A stretch of 64,000 bases of DNA from Bombyx mori (Eukaryota; Arthropoda; Insecta; Lepidoptera; Bombycidae), in assembly GCF_030269925.1 (NCBI RefSeq), contig NC_085126.1:3536501-3600500 (forward strand). The letters run 5' to 3'. Below are positions 21,888 to 34,084 of this stretch, piece after piece. Each line of letters begins with the position of its first letter. Within the stretch, counting starts at the first letter, position 1. The notes under the pieces are model-generated. The model made no database searches. It was not told the DNA's origin and was given only the letters and a program-made list of their open reading frames with translations. The translations under genes and the position numbers were made by a program.

Positions 21888-22515
21888 ATGTGTGCGTGTA
21901 CTAGTGTACACACGTAAGAAGTGAAACTTCTTTATGGCCTTATTTTTCGAAAAATGATCTACATGCAACTTTCTAGAAATTGGTTAAATAAAGTTAAATT
22001 AGATAAAGTTTAAACAAAAGGATTTTATTATCATAGACATGAATACAAAAAAAATGTGTGCGTGTACTAGTGTACACACGTAAGAAGTGAAACTTATTTA
22101 TGGCCTTATTTTTCGAAAAATGATCTACATGCAACTTTCTAGAAATTGGTTAAATAAAGTTAAATTAGATAAAGTTTAAACAAAAGGATTTTATTATCAT
22201 AGACATGAATACAAAAAAGTTAAATTAGATAAAGTTTAAACAAAAGGATTTTATTATCATAGACATGAATACAAAACAGATGGCGCGTAACGGAAAAATG
22301 TGACGCGTAACCGAAAAATGTGACGGTAAATTTTTTTCCAACGCCGATAAGGAAGTTTCACTTCAAAAAGTTAAATTAGATAAAGTTTAAACAAAAGGAT
22401 TTTATTATCATAGACATGAATACAAAAAAGATGGCGCGTAACGGAAAAATGTGACGCGTAACCGAAAAATGTGACGGTAAATTTTTTTCCAACGCCGATA
22501 AAGAAGTTTCACTTC
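21888..22515. mobile_element. Hairpin-ended element with duplicated ends (left-left-right-right array)
   Basis: Outer 18-bp perfect inverted repeat: GAAGTGAAACTTCTTTAT at 21918-21935 and its complement at 22498-22515. A left-end unit of 166 bp is present twice (ATGTGTGCGTGTACTAG at 21888 and 22054). A right-end unit of 151 bp is present twice (TTTCACTTC ending at 22364 and 22515). A module of about 58 bp (GTTAAATTAGATAAAG...) occurs four times, from about 21993, 22159, 22219 and 22369. Each left end has an outer hairpin (GTGTAC/GTACAC) and an inner GAAGT-GAA-ACTTC hairpin. The layout matches the elements at 16067 and 18430. No coding capacity. Confidence 0.65.
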
Positions 22516-25094
22516 AATAATTTGCAATGTAAAATTTTATCTAAGTAAAATTCAATCCGCGCGCTATTCAAAGAATCGATTGATCTTCTAATAACTATGC
22601 GTTCCTGGTACTTTTGCTTGCTAGTTTTTCGTAACTCGTGTTCACTTCGCGTTGTTTACGTTGTGAGAGTGACGTCGCGCGACCGTCGACAGCTGTTGCA
22701 GAGAGCAAGTTTTGATTTTATTAAACTAAAACACCTCTTCGATTTTATGAAGCCTTGGTACGCTTGCGCCCGGCAACAGTTAGAAATGACGCAACCGAAC
22801 TTATTACGGCAACGGACGACTATATTTTTCACATACTTTGTTTCCAACAAGTTATATCATCAAATAATACATTTAATAGCAATAATACATTTTTTTATAA
22901 ATACGTGGTTCTGTCTGCCCATTTAATCGTTATGGACAAGCGTGACTTTGGGCCATGCTTGTATAGTAAAATTATGGTTAGAGCATAATTTTTGCCATTC
23001 CTCCATCAACACAGATTTGATGTAGGTTACATGGACATGTTATATCGCTGATGAAAGAATACAACGTGTAGCTTATTTCTGACTTGGAGAACAAAGACAG
23101 AATTAGTTAAATAAATTATATGAATCCTAGTTTGAAAAGAGAATACTTACTACAGCTATTTATAAATACAGATATTGTTATAGTAACTCCCTTGAAATCA
23201 ATAAGAAGCAGATGGTTAACAAACTAAGAAGTGTTCTATTAATTAAATTTGTAAATTATCGTGTAATCCCGTGTATGTGTGTCGACATATCTAATAGGTC
23301 GTTGTAAAAATAAATTATTTTGATAAATGACCTCATAATGATAAATGACATCCTTTGTAAAAAAATATTTTGGTAAGAAAGAACAAAACAAAAAAAAATT
23401 GTTATTATTAAGGATTCAACAACCTCTATAAACATAATTCAAATAGTTCACTTCAATAATAACGCTTTCTCTACTACCGATTTGAAAAAAAGTCAGTTCT
23501 CAGACGAAATGGCGAAACAAACACTCTAAATTAAAATTTCAAAAGGATTCTTGAAATAAATATTGCGAGGATTCCGCTACATATTCGATCCAATCGTCAT
23601 ACTGAGAAAATGTTTTGTCTACTAACAATATTTTTGTTAGTAGCTTATGTAATCGTAAAGATTACATTTTAAAGCCACCCTATATTAATTAGATCGTCAA
23701 CGTATCCACATTGAGTAAGTGATTAATTAATTATTATAGATTTAATTTAACAAAATAATTCCATAGGTATTTTAAAATTTGTATTGAATACAGTTACATG
23801 CATATACATATAATAACTACATATATGCCTACCTACATAATTTGTCATATTATTATTTTTAAACAAGCCTTGTATTTTGAACGCGATAATTAATATAATA
23901 AACTAACTCTTCAACTATTTTTTTCTGCGTCCTAAAGTTTGCTTCATCAACATTTGCCCATAAACGGTTCTCATACTAGGCGACCATAAGTACATTAGAG
24001 TTATAAACAGTTACAGCGCCACCTATAATGGTTTTGAAAAGCTGTTTTATTTTATAAGCTGTATAAAGTATTCAAATAGTTTTGAATAACAACGAAAGAT
24101 GTCGCTGAAAACAATACAAAATAAGCAAGAGAAGAATCTTATCAACAGGCTTCAAATTTATATTTTCATTTATTAACTTCAGCAGTATTTTATAATAATT
24201 AATTACCTTACTGTGTTATCTCGCGCTAGTTTTTAAAGTGAAACTTTTATTTTACGTCATCTCAAACTTTTTATTATTATCGTCGTTACGAATCCAGGCT
24301 TTTTTAATTGTTAGCGAGTGAGGCAAATGTAACATTAAAATTTTCGTTGCGTTCGACAGCATCGACAAATTGTGTAGATTTGAGATGCGAGTTTTGTAGT
24401 TAATTTGAACAGCTTACGCTTCAGGAACATTTGATTACATTTGTATCACTCTAGTATCACTAATGTACAATAGATGTCATGCAGTATTTTTGAGACAATG
24501 GGCTGACGACCAAAGAAATATTTTCGTTACATAAATGTTTTCAGTCGTCAAGTAATTGTAGGGAATTTTAATGAACGTGTCGAAATAATTATTTTTGCCA
24601 AATAACATTTTATTTGTAAATTTTAATGTGCAATTACAGAGAAGGGTTGTCAATGTTGGCTAACCTACTTAGTCAAAAAAAATTCTACTTTGGAACAATT
24701 TATTGCTAATTTGTTACGGACAATTTGCTTACAAAAAATACTAAGTTCTCATATTATTAAAAATTTATAAGAATTTTCCTAAAAACAATAATAGTTTGTT
24801 CTTTGTTTAAGAGAAATATTTTTCAATACCTCCAACAAAAATTTTCTCTTCATCATCGCGGATTGCTCGGCAGCGGCGTCGACCTTTCTCGATTAGTTAG
24901 AGTCACAATATACTAGGCTTGCATATTTATCAAGAATTAAAACCACGTCGTTGTTAGGTATTTGGTTTTTATATCTTTTAACGTTTATGTGTTCCCAGTA
25001 CATTGGCTTGTCAGTTTTTCGTAACTTACATTGACGTCATTTATAGAATTTAAAAAAACGCGAACTCCACAATTCCGCCGTAGCGATGTCGTCG
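22516..25094. other. AT-rich stretch, no supported gene
   Basis: Plus frames near 22597-22988 overlap each other and have no domain. Two short repeats link this stretch to its right side: 23950-24010 resembles 25845-25905, and 22590-22640 resembles 24985-25035. Otherwise featureless. Confidence 0.4.
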
Positions 25095-25170
25095 GTTTTT
25101 GAGTTTATTTAGAAACGGAAAGAAACATGTTACGAGATTTTTATTTCCGTTTCTAAATAAACTCAAAAAC
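25095..25170. repeat. 27-bp perfect inverted repeat (long hairpin)
   Basis: Arms at 25095-25121 (GTTTTTGAGTTTATTTAGAA then ACGGAAA) and 25144-25170 are perfect complements around a 22-bp spacer. It could be a foldback relic or a structured RNA stem. No gene is near. Confidence 0.85.
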
Positions 25171-25299
25171 GGTACCAATACTACAGAAATAGTGATGTAA
25201 TAGTAGTAGTAGTTCTTAAATATTAGGTGTGTTTATTATGTAAATATATTTCTTAAGTTTATTCATATTTATTAATATTCTCTGTGTCTTATCAAGTTG

Positions 25300-25516
25300 T
25301 CTATACTAATATTATAAAGAGGAAAGATTTGTTTGTTTGTTTGTTTCGAATAGGCTCCGAAACTACTGGACCGATTTGAAAAATTATTTTTCCATTAGAA
25401 GCCGACATTGTCCCTGATGAACATAGGCTACTTTTTTTAAATTTTTTTTTTATAATTTTTTTTTGGTTTCATGTGTGTTTTAATGTTTCCGAAGCGAAGC
25501 GAGGGCGGGTCGCTAG
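25300..25516 (+). mobile_element. Helitron (family B)
   Basis: Starts TCTATACTAATATTATAAAG and ends CGAGGGCGGGTCGCTAGT. GTTTGTTTGTTTGTTTCG and GGCTCCGAAACTACTGG are typical of lepidopteran Helitron ends. Its last 30 bp are also the end of the element at 38947-39156. Confidence 0.85.
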
Positions 25517-26624
25517 TTGTAATAATAATTGCAAGGCACATTCTCTTTTTGATATCTGACATTTTAAAAAACAATATTGAGGACAAGAGGAGTTTACAAA
25601 CAAACAGAAAAATTAACCTTTCTTAAATGGCCAATTTGTTGGAATACTTGAAATTTTTTGTAACATTACATTACATTACATATAGTACATACGTATGTAT
25701 ACATATTATTAGAAAAAACATATTACGTATTAGGTACAATTAATTATATTAATAAAATGACAAATCGATAAAAACATTGATTGATCATCATCCTCCACTT
25801 TGTCGAGAAAACGAACGTTCGAGAAAAGTGTCCCATCACAAATTAGCCCACAAACGGTTAAAGTACTAGGCAATCATAAGTACTAGAAGTTTTTATCAAT
25901 ATAATTTCTGTTACCACGCCATCTTTTGATTAATATACGTACTTCACAAAATTTCACCCATGTTTATTGGACGGTCTGGTGGGCGTAGCACGCCCCTTTT
26001 ATATCGCTCTATCTTTGAATTATAGACTTTATGGCCGGTTTGAAAGGGAATGGTACTTTATTCCAATACGATTGAGACTTTGATGTATGTTTACCTAACC
26101 GGTCTTAAAAGGCGATATCATTCATTTCAGCAGCCACTCAACAACTTGACGAGTTAGTCTGCACAAACAAGCCAAAATAGTTTTACGCTTTAACACTAGA
26201 TGGCGGCTATAGTCTTAGAAGTTTTTTATCACAGAAAATTGTGAACGAATATTTTTAACTATTATTAATTTATTGGCATAGCCGTGAGCACACTAATTAA
26301 GTAAATTATCTTTGGCAAACATTTGTATAATCTGACTTTTAACGAGTTAATTTGACTGATTAGGTATACTATTTTTTAGTATTTGTAGCAGCAATTACGA
26401 CCCAAATAGCAAGCCTTTACTAGACACGGTCACACGACAACAACTTTCTTTGTGGTCTTTAAAGAAGTGTTAACGGCACCCTAAGGCCGAGGCTACATAA
26501 CCCGTATTTGCCGTTTAATTATAATTTGTATAACGAAGCATTTGTCATTTGTGGTTTAGAAATTTTAAAAGTGAATAATTCTTTTAAAATTTTGTTTTGA
26601 ATTATACCACGAAAATGAAACAGA
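25517..26624. other. Stretch downstream of the ZAD gene, no supported gene
   Basis: AT-rich with an ATTAC/ACAT microsatellite-like patch near 25666-25685. Contains one member (25845-25905) of a short repeat pair. No reading frame of note. Confidence 0.4.
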
Positions 26625-26651
26625 TTTATTATATCCTAGTGTTCCTTTATT
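26625..26651 (-). terminator. Candidate polyadenylation signals of the ZAD zinc-finger gene
   Basis: Two AATAAA hexamers on the minus strand (26646-26651 and 26625-26630) lie about 160-185 nt past the zinc-finger stop codon at 26810. They are the first clear signals after a plausible 3' UTR. Which is used cannot be told from sequence. Confidence 0.5.
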
Positions 26652-26809
26652 AAAGAGAATAAAAAAAACAACGCTTAATTCATGTTTTTAACATTCTTAT
26701 TAATGACATCACTCATAACTAAAGAAAAAAAAAACAAAAGAAAAATAACCCAAGCAAGACACTATGATTCCTAAAACTTAAGACTTAAATTTTAACTTAG
26801 ATATGTAGT

Positions 26810-29800
26810 TTAAACAAATTTAATAGCATATTGATTGTTTTCATATTGATTCAGTGATACGTTTTCTATGGTGTGCTTTTTCAATTTATGCTTTTTCAAA
26901 TATTTAGAATCTATGAATGCTTCCCCGCATAATGAACAGACATATGGGCGTTCACCGGTGTGCGTTCTCAAGTGAACAACTAAATTACCTTTAAGTGCAA
27001 AGAATTTCATACAAATGGAGCAACCAAATTTTTTCTCTCTCGTGTGTGTCAGCTGATGTGTTCTCAAATGAGTTTTGGTTTTAAATCTCAAAGAACACAG
27101 CTGACACGGGAAGGGCCTCTCATTTGTATGGACGCGTTCATGCATTTGCAACATTGCTTGGCTAGCGCATCCTTTACCGCATATGCTGCACTCAAAGCGT
27201 TTCATGCTCTTCGATTTTGAGTTTTTATGGGTCAAGGAATGCATCTGCATATCTTTTTTTGAGGGTAGCACCTCCCCGCACTCTGAACAAAGTAGTTCAG
27301 TCGGATTAATTATGTGGGTACTCTCTACATGCTGTTCCAATGCTGACTCTACTGAAAACATTTTCTTGCATAGCGAACAGGCATACCCTAGTAACTTCCC
27401 TAGGTTAGTTGTAACTTCTTGTTTAACGGTTTTCATTAGCTCTGCTTTGACTTTAATGACTTTTGATTTGGAGCACTCTCCGGAATCATTGTGATTATTT
27501 AGAGCATCTCTTGTGGGAAAAGTTTTGTCACAGTTCGAGCATGTAAACGGATGGACATGTGTCAATCTATGTGTTTGCATTGTGATTTTTTGGCGAAACT
27601 TTTTAAAGCAGATGTCGCACTCAAACTCCCTGATGTCGCTGTGTATCATCATGTGACGTTTCAAATTATTCGGATTTGCAAATGTCTTCAAGCATATATT
27701 GCACCGTGGCTTGATGTTATTGTGTCCGTACTTAATATGTTGCGTTAAGGCTGTCCTTTTGATTAGTTGATTACAGAATGGACAGTTAATGAGCACTCCA
27801 GTCACACTGTGAAGGAGCATGTGCCCTGTCAAAATTTCTGGCGATTCAAAACCTTTTCCACACAAGTTGCATAGATTCTCACCGGCTGGGTTATGTTTAT
27901 ATTGATGCTTTTCATATTCTGTTAAGTCTTGGAATTGTTCTCCACAGTCACATAAGAATGATCCATCTTCTTGCTGTAAAACAGTTGCAATTTGACTGTC
28001 ATCAGCATATTCTATCACAAGTTCTGAACCATCATACTTCAGTATTTGAAACTGGGATTCACCCTCACACAAGATTACTTCTTGTGATGTCCCATCACCA
28101 TCTTCTTCATCATTCACCAGCTGTGTTTCAGCTAAATACTGAACTCCGTTATCACTCTTTAAAAGTATAGTACCATCAGACCCAGTGCTTGTTAGAATTT
28201 TAATTATGTTTTTAGGATCTTTCATCATATCATCAGTAATTAATTCTTCATTGATATGTGTCAAATTTTCAACTTCAGTTATTTGTGCATGATTAGAGTC
28301 TTGAGATGCACTATCCTGAGTTTCATCTATGTTCATTGACTCATATTCATTATCCTGGCTTTCCTCCTCGTTTTCGAGTATTGTGGCTGGAACATTAACT
28401 GGAACTCTGTCGTTCATAAGAAATTGATGGATTGAGTCTTCAAAGTGATTTTGTGTAGCTTGTATTTCATCTTTTACAGAGTTTGATGTATCTTCACTAT
28501 ACTCAAGTTTTACTTGTTTGACTTCATGATTGCTACCTTCTTTAGGCATATTAACATTTTCATTTTCTTTCTCCTCATCACTCTTAGGACTGTCAATGAC
28601 TAGAACGTAGTAACATTCATCATCGCTATCATTTTGCTCCTGTTTGATGACTGTCTCTAGCTGTTTTACTGGATCATCTGTAGTGTTGGTGGCACTATTA
28701 ACAAAATCACCAGATTCATCATTAAAGTAATCTTCATTGCTTACATTGAGCATTGCTTTGAGTTGTATCCGAAGTTCGTTATCCATTTTGAGGCATTGAG
28801 TGCGAAAGTTGTATGCAAAGTTCATAAGGGTAAGACACTCTTTGCAGATTTTTTGCGGTAGCCCGTCATCAGCAGATATCTGAAACATGGTAGGTTAACA
28901 TCAGAAAAGGGAGGGTTTAGCAATTAATTCTAAAAGTTGCATTTATGTATACAGTAAAAAACAGTTTGATATGTAGTGGGCCATGAGCTAGCCTGTCCAA
29001 TTAACACAGTAACCAAAACTAATGTGACATTTTGATATGGCAGTAAATATGAGTCCTATCATAATTGTGGTTGATAAACAATAACCTTTAGAGGCATCTT
29101 ATGTTTCAAATGATATGAAAACATGTTTTTCTCAAATGCATTTGTATATTCATACAGCACTCTCTATTAATATCAAACAAATGGGTTTTTATTATACTAT
29201 TGTCTCTAAAGACGGCTTATTTATCCATTTTATCCTCAATCAAGTTTGTGGCCACACCATTCTAAATATTACTCTATAACGTTTTTTGAAACCTTAATAC
29301 TTCAATAACCCCTATCTCTCAATAATCCTAATACCCTAACTCAAAATCAGAGGTCTAAATTTAGATCTATTTTTAGATTGCACATATAGTTTTTTTTGTC
29401 TTTTCTATGTGGTCTAAATCTATAAACAAACTATGAAATAAAATTTCTATATGTAAATAGCCAACAACATTTCCAACTGTCTTTATCAATAAAAATATAA
29501 ATATTCCATTTTCATTTTTACAAAAAATTTTCTTGGTTTCTTATTATTTTAAATGTCAATTATAGAACAAAACAGAAAATATGTTACAATAAGTAAATCT
29601 AAAACTAGACATGTTAGTGGTTATAGTCAAACTTTGATCATTACGTTTAGAGTAGTTTAAAGAAATCACCTAAAATATAGATAGGCTTAATCCATTAAAC
29701 AATCTCATTAATTTTCTATTTGTCTTTTTTATTTTTGTCATTTGACTGTACTTAAACAATTACATTAAAAGAAAATGTGTATTTAATGTTGGCTTAGTTT

Positions 29801-30496
29801 TGTACAAAATTTGAATTGCACTTTATTTTTGTTGGAAAGAATTTTTTCTCTATTTCGCACTGCAGTCAACAACTAAATCAGTTTAACCATAATGCTGCTG
29901 GCAATGCAAAAACTTATGCTATGTTTTGAATTTTATTTATTTATTTATTGTATTGATAATCAAGCCTACTTAATAAATTAATCAGACCTGCACCATTCAC
30001 AACTAAGCTTGAAGCCCATACGTGTTGCAGAAATTCAGAACATGTTATTATTATGGACGTACTTAATTCGAGAGAGCATTAATGGAGAATCGACTTCATT
30101 CGTATACCTACCTAATGATCTTAAGTTGCAACGCCTTTTAGATTTTAATTCGAACCTTTGAGAAATACCAAGCCATGGCACGGCTTGATTACACAGTTTA
30201 AGGTTATACTTTTTATGGCAAATATTTCAAAACCATTGTTTTTTGTATAGTTTACTGCCGAAATAACGTAAATTAAATTCATTATTTATAATTGTTGGAC
30301 TCGACGATTTTAATCTTTCCGTTTTATTCGATTTATTATGAAATTTTATATAACATATTTATGAATTAGATGTTTTTACCTTCAAGCTCGTAACTTCGAA
30401 AAATTTTTGATGTACTTTCTGTTCAGTGTCCAAAAGTGACACATTGCAATCAACGGACAAACAACATCGACACAAATTCAACCACGAAGTTTCCAT
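26810..30496 (-). CDS. ZAD-domain C2H2 zinc-finger protein (two exons)
   Basis: Coding sequence is the join of 30380-30496 (39 codons) and 26810-28879 (689 codons plus stop), 728 residues. The donor is AAG|GTAAAA and the acceptor TTTCAG|ATATC, phase 0. The intron splits a zinc-finger-associated domain (ZAD): C9/C12 lie in exon 1 and C51/C54 in exon 2, as in insect ZAD proteins, where the domain mediates dimerisation. Residues about 90-340 are acidic and low in structure. Twelve C2H2-type fingers follow from about 347 to 708. Finger 1 is degenerate (CDC spacing) and finger 6 is C2HC. The last four are joined by short linkers such as TNERP and TGERP. The protein is probably a nuclear DNA-binding transcription or chromatin factor; the target is unknown. 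An in-frame ATG at 28886-28888 lies in the intron just before the acceptor and would remove half of the ZAD, so the upstream start is preferred. ZAD genes are much expanded in insects, so I give no symbol. Confidence 0.9.
28880..30379 (-). other. Intron of the ZAD zinc-finger gene
   Basis: A 1.5-kb AT-rich stretch with GT (30378-30379) and AG (28880-28881) ends. It holds several TTTTATTT-type runs but no repeat family I could name and no convincing reading frame. Confidence 0.8.
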
Positions 30497-30830
30497 TTCA
30501 CATTTTTAACATATTTAGAATTCCACAGGAATCTGAAAAATAATATTGTTACAGAATTTACTTCCATTGTTTTGACACTTTACTGATCAAGATCAACGAC
30601 CATAATGGTATCCAAAGAGTAAAATTATCTACGGACCGTGCCCATAAAGATGAGTCTATTCGAAAATTATAGACAAGAAACGAGCGCACCAAAGCCACAA
30701 AATGGAAGCCAGCCACCAGCGAGACGATAGAATTGCCGGAAATGCGTCACTAAAATCGGCGGGAGCTGACTTTTTGACAGTTTGGTTACCTAGACAGACA
30801 CGAATACTGTCAAGATGGCGTCGTTATCTC
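30497..30830. promoter_or_regulatory. Presumed promoter region of the ZAD gene, possibly bidirectional
   Basis: The stretch upstream of the zinc-finger start is less AT-rich than its surroundings. On the plus strand it has a CAAGATGGCG motif (about 30811-30820), typical of animal promoters that bind YY1/Pho-like factors near the start site. The ATG inside this motif opens a 21-codon frame on the plus strand that ends in TAG with no good donor before the stop. A divergent transcript is therefore possible but unproven. No TATA box is evident. Confidence 0.35.
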
Positions 30831-30899
30831 GGAATTTGGTTGTATGGTTGCTTAGATCACCGAAAAGATTTATGTTGTAGAAGCAAATACAAGTAAAAA

Positions 30900-32164
30900 A
30901 ATTATGAAATTTATTTAATTTTAAGCCTTGAAGATATGGAAAATGTTGAATGACAACGGCTTGTGTCAAACAATAGGGCTGCCAGTAGAGCTATTTTATT
31001 TATACCACTAAGACATTTACATTCTACTACTACAAAACAAATTCAAATCAATATTTATTTAATTTTTATTTATTACCTTTTTTAAATTTATAAATAGTTA
31101 AGCTGGGTTTGAAATGTCCATTTAAGTAATTATATGCTTGTGGTAAAGTACACATATGTGGTGATATCAGTTATCAGTGTAGTGTACCTATATGGCTGAG
31201 TGAGTTTCTGTCTTCTGTGCATGTGTGTATCTGTACACTTGTGCATGTGGTAAAATGAACTAACAAAAGTGCTCAGCATTGTGAAATGAGTAACAAATAC
31301 ATATTACATTGTTAATTTAAAAAAGTAATGACTAAAATTAATAAACATATTATTATTAGCAAACCTCTGTGAGATTAACAGTCTAAAAGTGATATAAACA
31401 CGAAAATCAAATTTCATTCCTTTAAATTAAAATATTGAATATAAATACGATTCAAATTAAAAACAGGTCAGATTATCACAAAATACTAAGCTAGTCTAAA
31501 CTGGAAAGGTCTCAAGGCTAATACATATTTGCAAAAAATATATTATTTGTGGTCAGGTACTCGGAAAATAAAATTAGAAACAGGATTTTACTAAAGCTCT
31601 CGACAATCTGGCCAGAAATAAAATTCCAATTAGGTTATTAAAAAGGTCACAATGTAAACAGCTCAACAGATTTGAAAATTATTGTTGTTTTTTTCAGATC
31701 GTCGCGGCAGAAACACGTGCGGCAACCAATCTAACCTAACACCAGTACTCAGGATATAAATTAGGAGGGGGATGCTCTTACGTATGGATGTTTCCCACAT
31801 TAGCATTTTGGGGACGCCCGTGCTGCATAGCCTACTCTAAACATTAATGTTGAACAAACAGGCTATTATTATTGAGCTTTTGGAATAGTGACTATAGACT
31901 ATAGTCTATACTATGTATTAAAATTATGTTTGTATAGGTGCTGTCATGATCGCTTCTGATTAATGTCACTAGATGGCATCACTGTTCACGTTTATTGAAA
32001 TTTCAAATTTAATTGAACGTTGAAATAATGGCGCGTCGCCGCGTCATTAGCGAATCAAAATGAACGAAAAATAGAAATGGTTTGAAACTTAACGTGTTAC
32101 GGCATAATTACGATATACTAGTGACTTTAAGCGAAGTGTCGTTTTGGTAGTGACCGGTCACTGG
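30900..32164. other. Stretch upstream of the ZAD gene, no supported gene
   Basis: AT-rich to about 31680, then a slightly GC-richer block (31690-31850) without a recognisable domain. A CACTAGATGGCATCAC word near 31970 is repeat-like. Confidence 0.35.
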
Positions 32165-32905
32165 GTACGCGTAATTCAATCGCACCCGGACGGGTAGGGG
32201 AGCCCTAGCAAGAGCAATGCTTCGCTGAATCTACTACCAGATTGGAATCACGACCCACTGAGAAGATCCAGCGTGAAACTCAGTAGGCTGAGTAGTGTCT
32301 ATGGGCTAGTTCGCACGACAAACTCGTCGTTGGAGTAGACGAGTTCGACGAGGACGATAACCGATGCTTGAGGGTCCTAAAAGAACCGAGAGTGAATCCG
32401 GGGGATCCGAAAAGATATGTTTTGGGCGACGGCGCCTTTGCGTTACCCAGTCTGTGTCGGATAAGTAATTAGCGACAGTCACGATTAGGGGGTTTTCGTG
32501 TCGCGCCGCTTTGTCAAAATATCATTTTGACGCTTCCTTAAGATACTTACGTATCGGTACTATATTTATCACGACAGAACATATTATGCAAGTTTTGTAG
32601 AGTGTCACCTTGTTATGAAGGAATAATTTACTTCGCTTGCAGATCCTGGGGTAGAGTAGAGTCGACCAATAGAGTCGATGCGGCTCGGTCGGGCACTTAA
32701 TGTGGGGCCCAAAAGTAATCCTCCTGTCGAGATTCACGCCTAAGTACTTAGCCTTCGAAGCCCACGTTATGGGTTGGCCAAGGATTTCTATGGCGGGAAT
32801 GGAGTTACCGTGCCTAATTGGTGACGAGATACTAGCAGTAACTGTCGGGAGGGATTTTCCGATGTTCAAAACATATTCAGCACTTTTTAGCAGTTTCGGC
32901 GAACA
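32165..32905 (-). pseudogene. Degenerate Jockey-type LINE, ORF2 end plus 3' UTR
   Basis: A surviving 115-codon minus frame (32522-32869) encodes WASKAKYLGVNLDRRITFG and RSKLFLHNKVTLYKTCI, both matching the ORF2 end of the copy at 56265. Further along are the C-terminal part and the 3' UTR (GACCCACTGAGAAGATCCAG). Several frameshifts and stops; older than the copies at 54 and 56265. Confidence 0.75.
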
Positions 32906-34084
32906 TATTGCATGGCATTACTTTGATGACCCTAATACAATAGCTTTTCTTCGGTCTTATCTTTAAAACGAAGCTATACCAACTGTCGAAGGCTCTATGT
33001 GATTGATCCCTTAGAACGAACAAACATCTTAGTTATTACGAAGCTATCTGACACATCAACTTTACCAAACACTTTTTCTTAATTACCAAAACAAGCAGGA
33101 CTTCTGATGTGAATGAACCTGCCGCTGAGGTTGAAGTTCTACTCAAGAAAGCGTAAACTGTTTTATTATTGAATAAATTATCATCCTCTATGTGTTATAA
33201 TGTAAAACGCCGAGACAAGACGCTTGCGATTAACATGATGTAGTCAGACTTTAATGCAGTCATACGTTGACTTAGAGTAACTTTACGCCATTAAAACAAA
33301 TTGACTGGAACGCAGGGATGTCAAGCATTGGCCGAATAAATCTGGTATACGAATTTTTTTTTTATGGCATGCTCATATTCACCTAAGAGTTTATTTATTT
33401 ATTTTCTATTTAGTGTGTTTCGTACGGGAGAAACTGATGCCGCGGGGGGTCATGACCCTCAGTGTTCAGAAAAACGACGGGAGGAGGTGGAGGAGGAATT
33501 GCTTCTTTGATTTATTTATTGCTATCTCTCCCGATTGATAAAGTTGAAAAACAAAATAAACAATATTGAAACTATAATTTATCGTAAATATTGCCATATT
33601 TATAAGATCTGTTAAGAAAAGCAGTGTTGTGCATTATCAGTTTCGAAAATTTGTGTTACTGCGTTGGTACGATGCACAGTTTTTATTTAGTATATGATTT
33701 ATGATCTGGGTAACATTGGTATGCATACCGAGAAATTGGTATATTTAACAGCCCTGCTGGACGGAAAAATAGGCATTAAATTTCTAGACGATGCAACGCT
33801 ATGTCTACAAAAGTGTACATTGAAGCTATTAATTTCAATTAAAAAATAGATTTTATATAATTACCAACGTTAGGGTCCTAATGGACATTTTGGTATTCCG
33901 ATGAAAATTATCTATATAAAAAAAAACTGCGTCTGCTAGTAGATTCAATAAAGACATTTATAAAAAACATTACGATGTGTGTAATACTGTGACGTTCAAC
34001 ATAATTTTAGAACAAGAATATTTTGAAAGACCGCGTTCTAAAAAAACAAACAATAATTTTCAAATCTTTTGAAATATTTAAATT
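32906..34084. other. AT-rich stretch, nothing identified
   Basis: No frame above noise. A GGAGGTGGAGGAGG purine patch lies at about 33483. Confidence 0.35.

Noticed and set aside
27183..28170. Plus-strand frames within the zinc-finger gene
   Set aside because: Shadows of the minus-strand C2H2 coding sequence.
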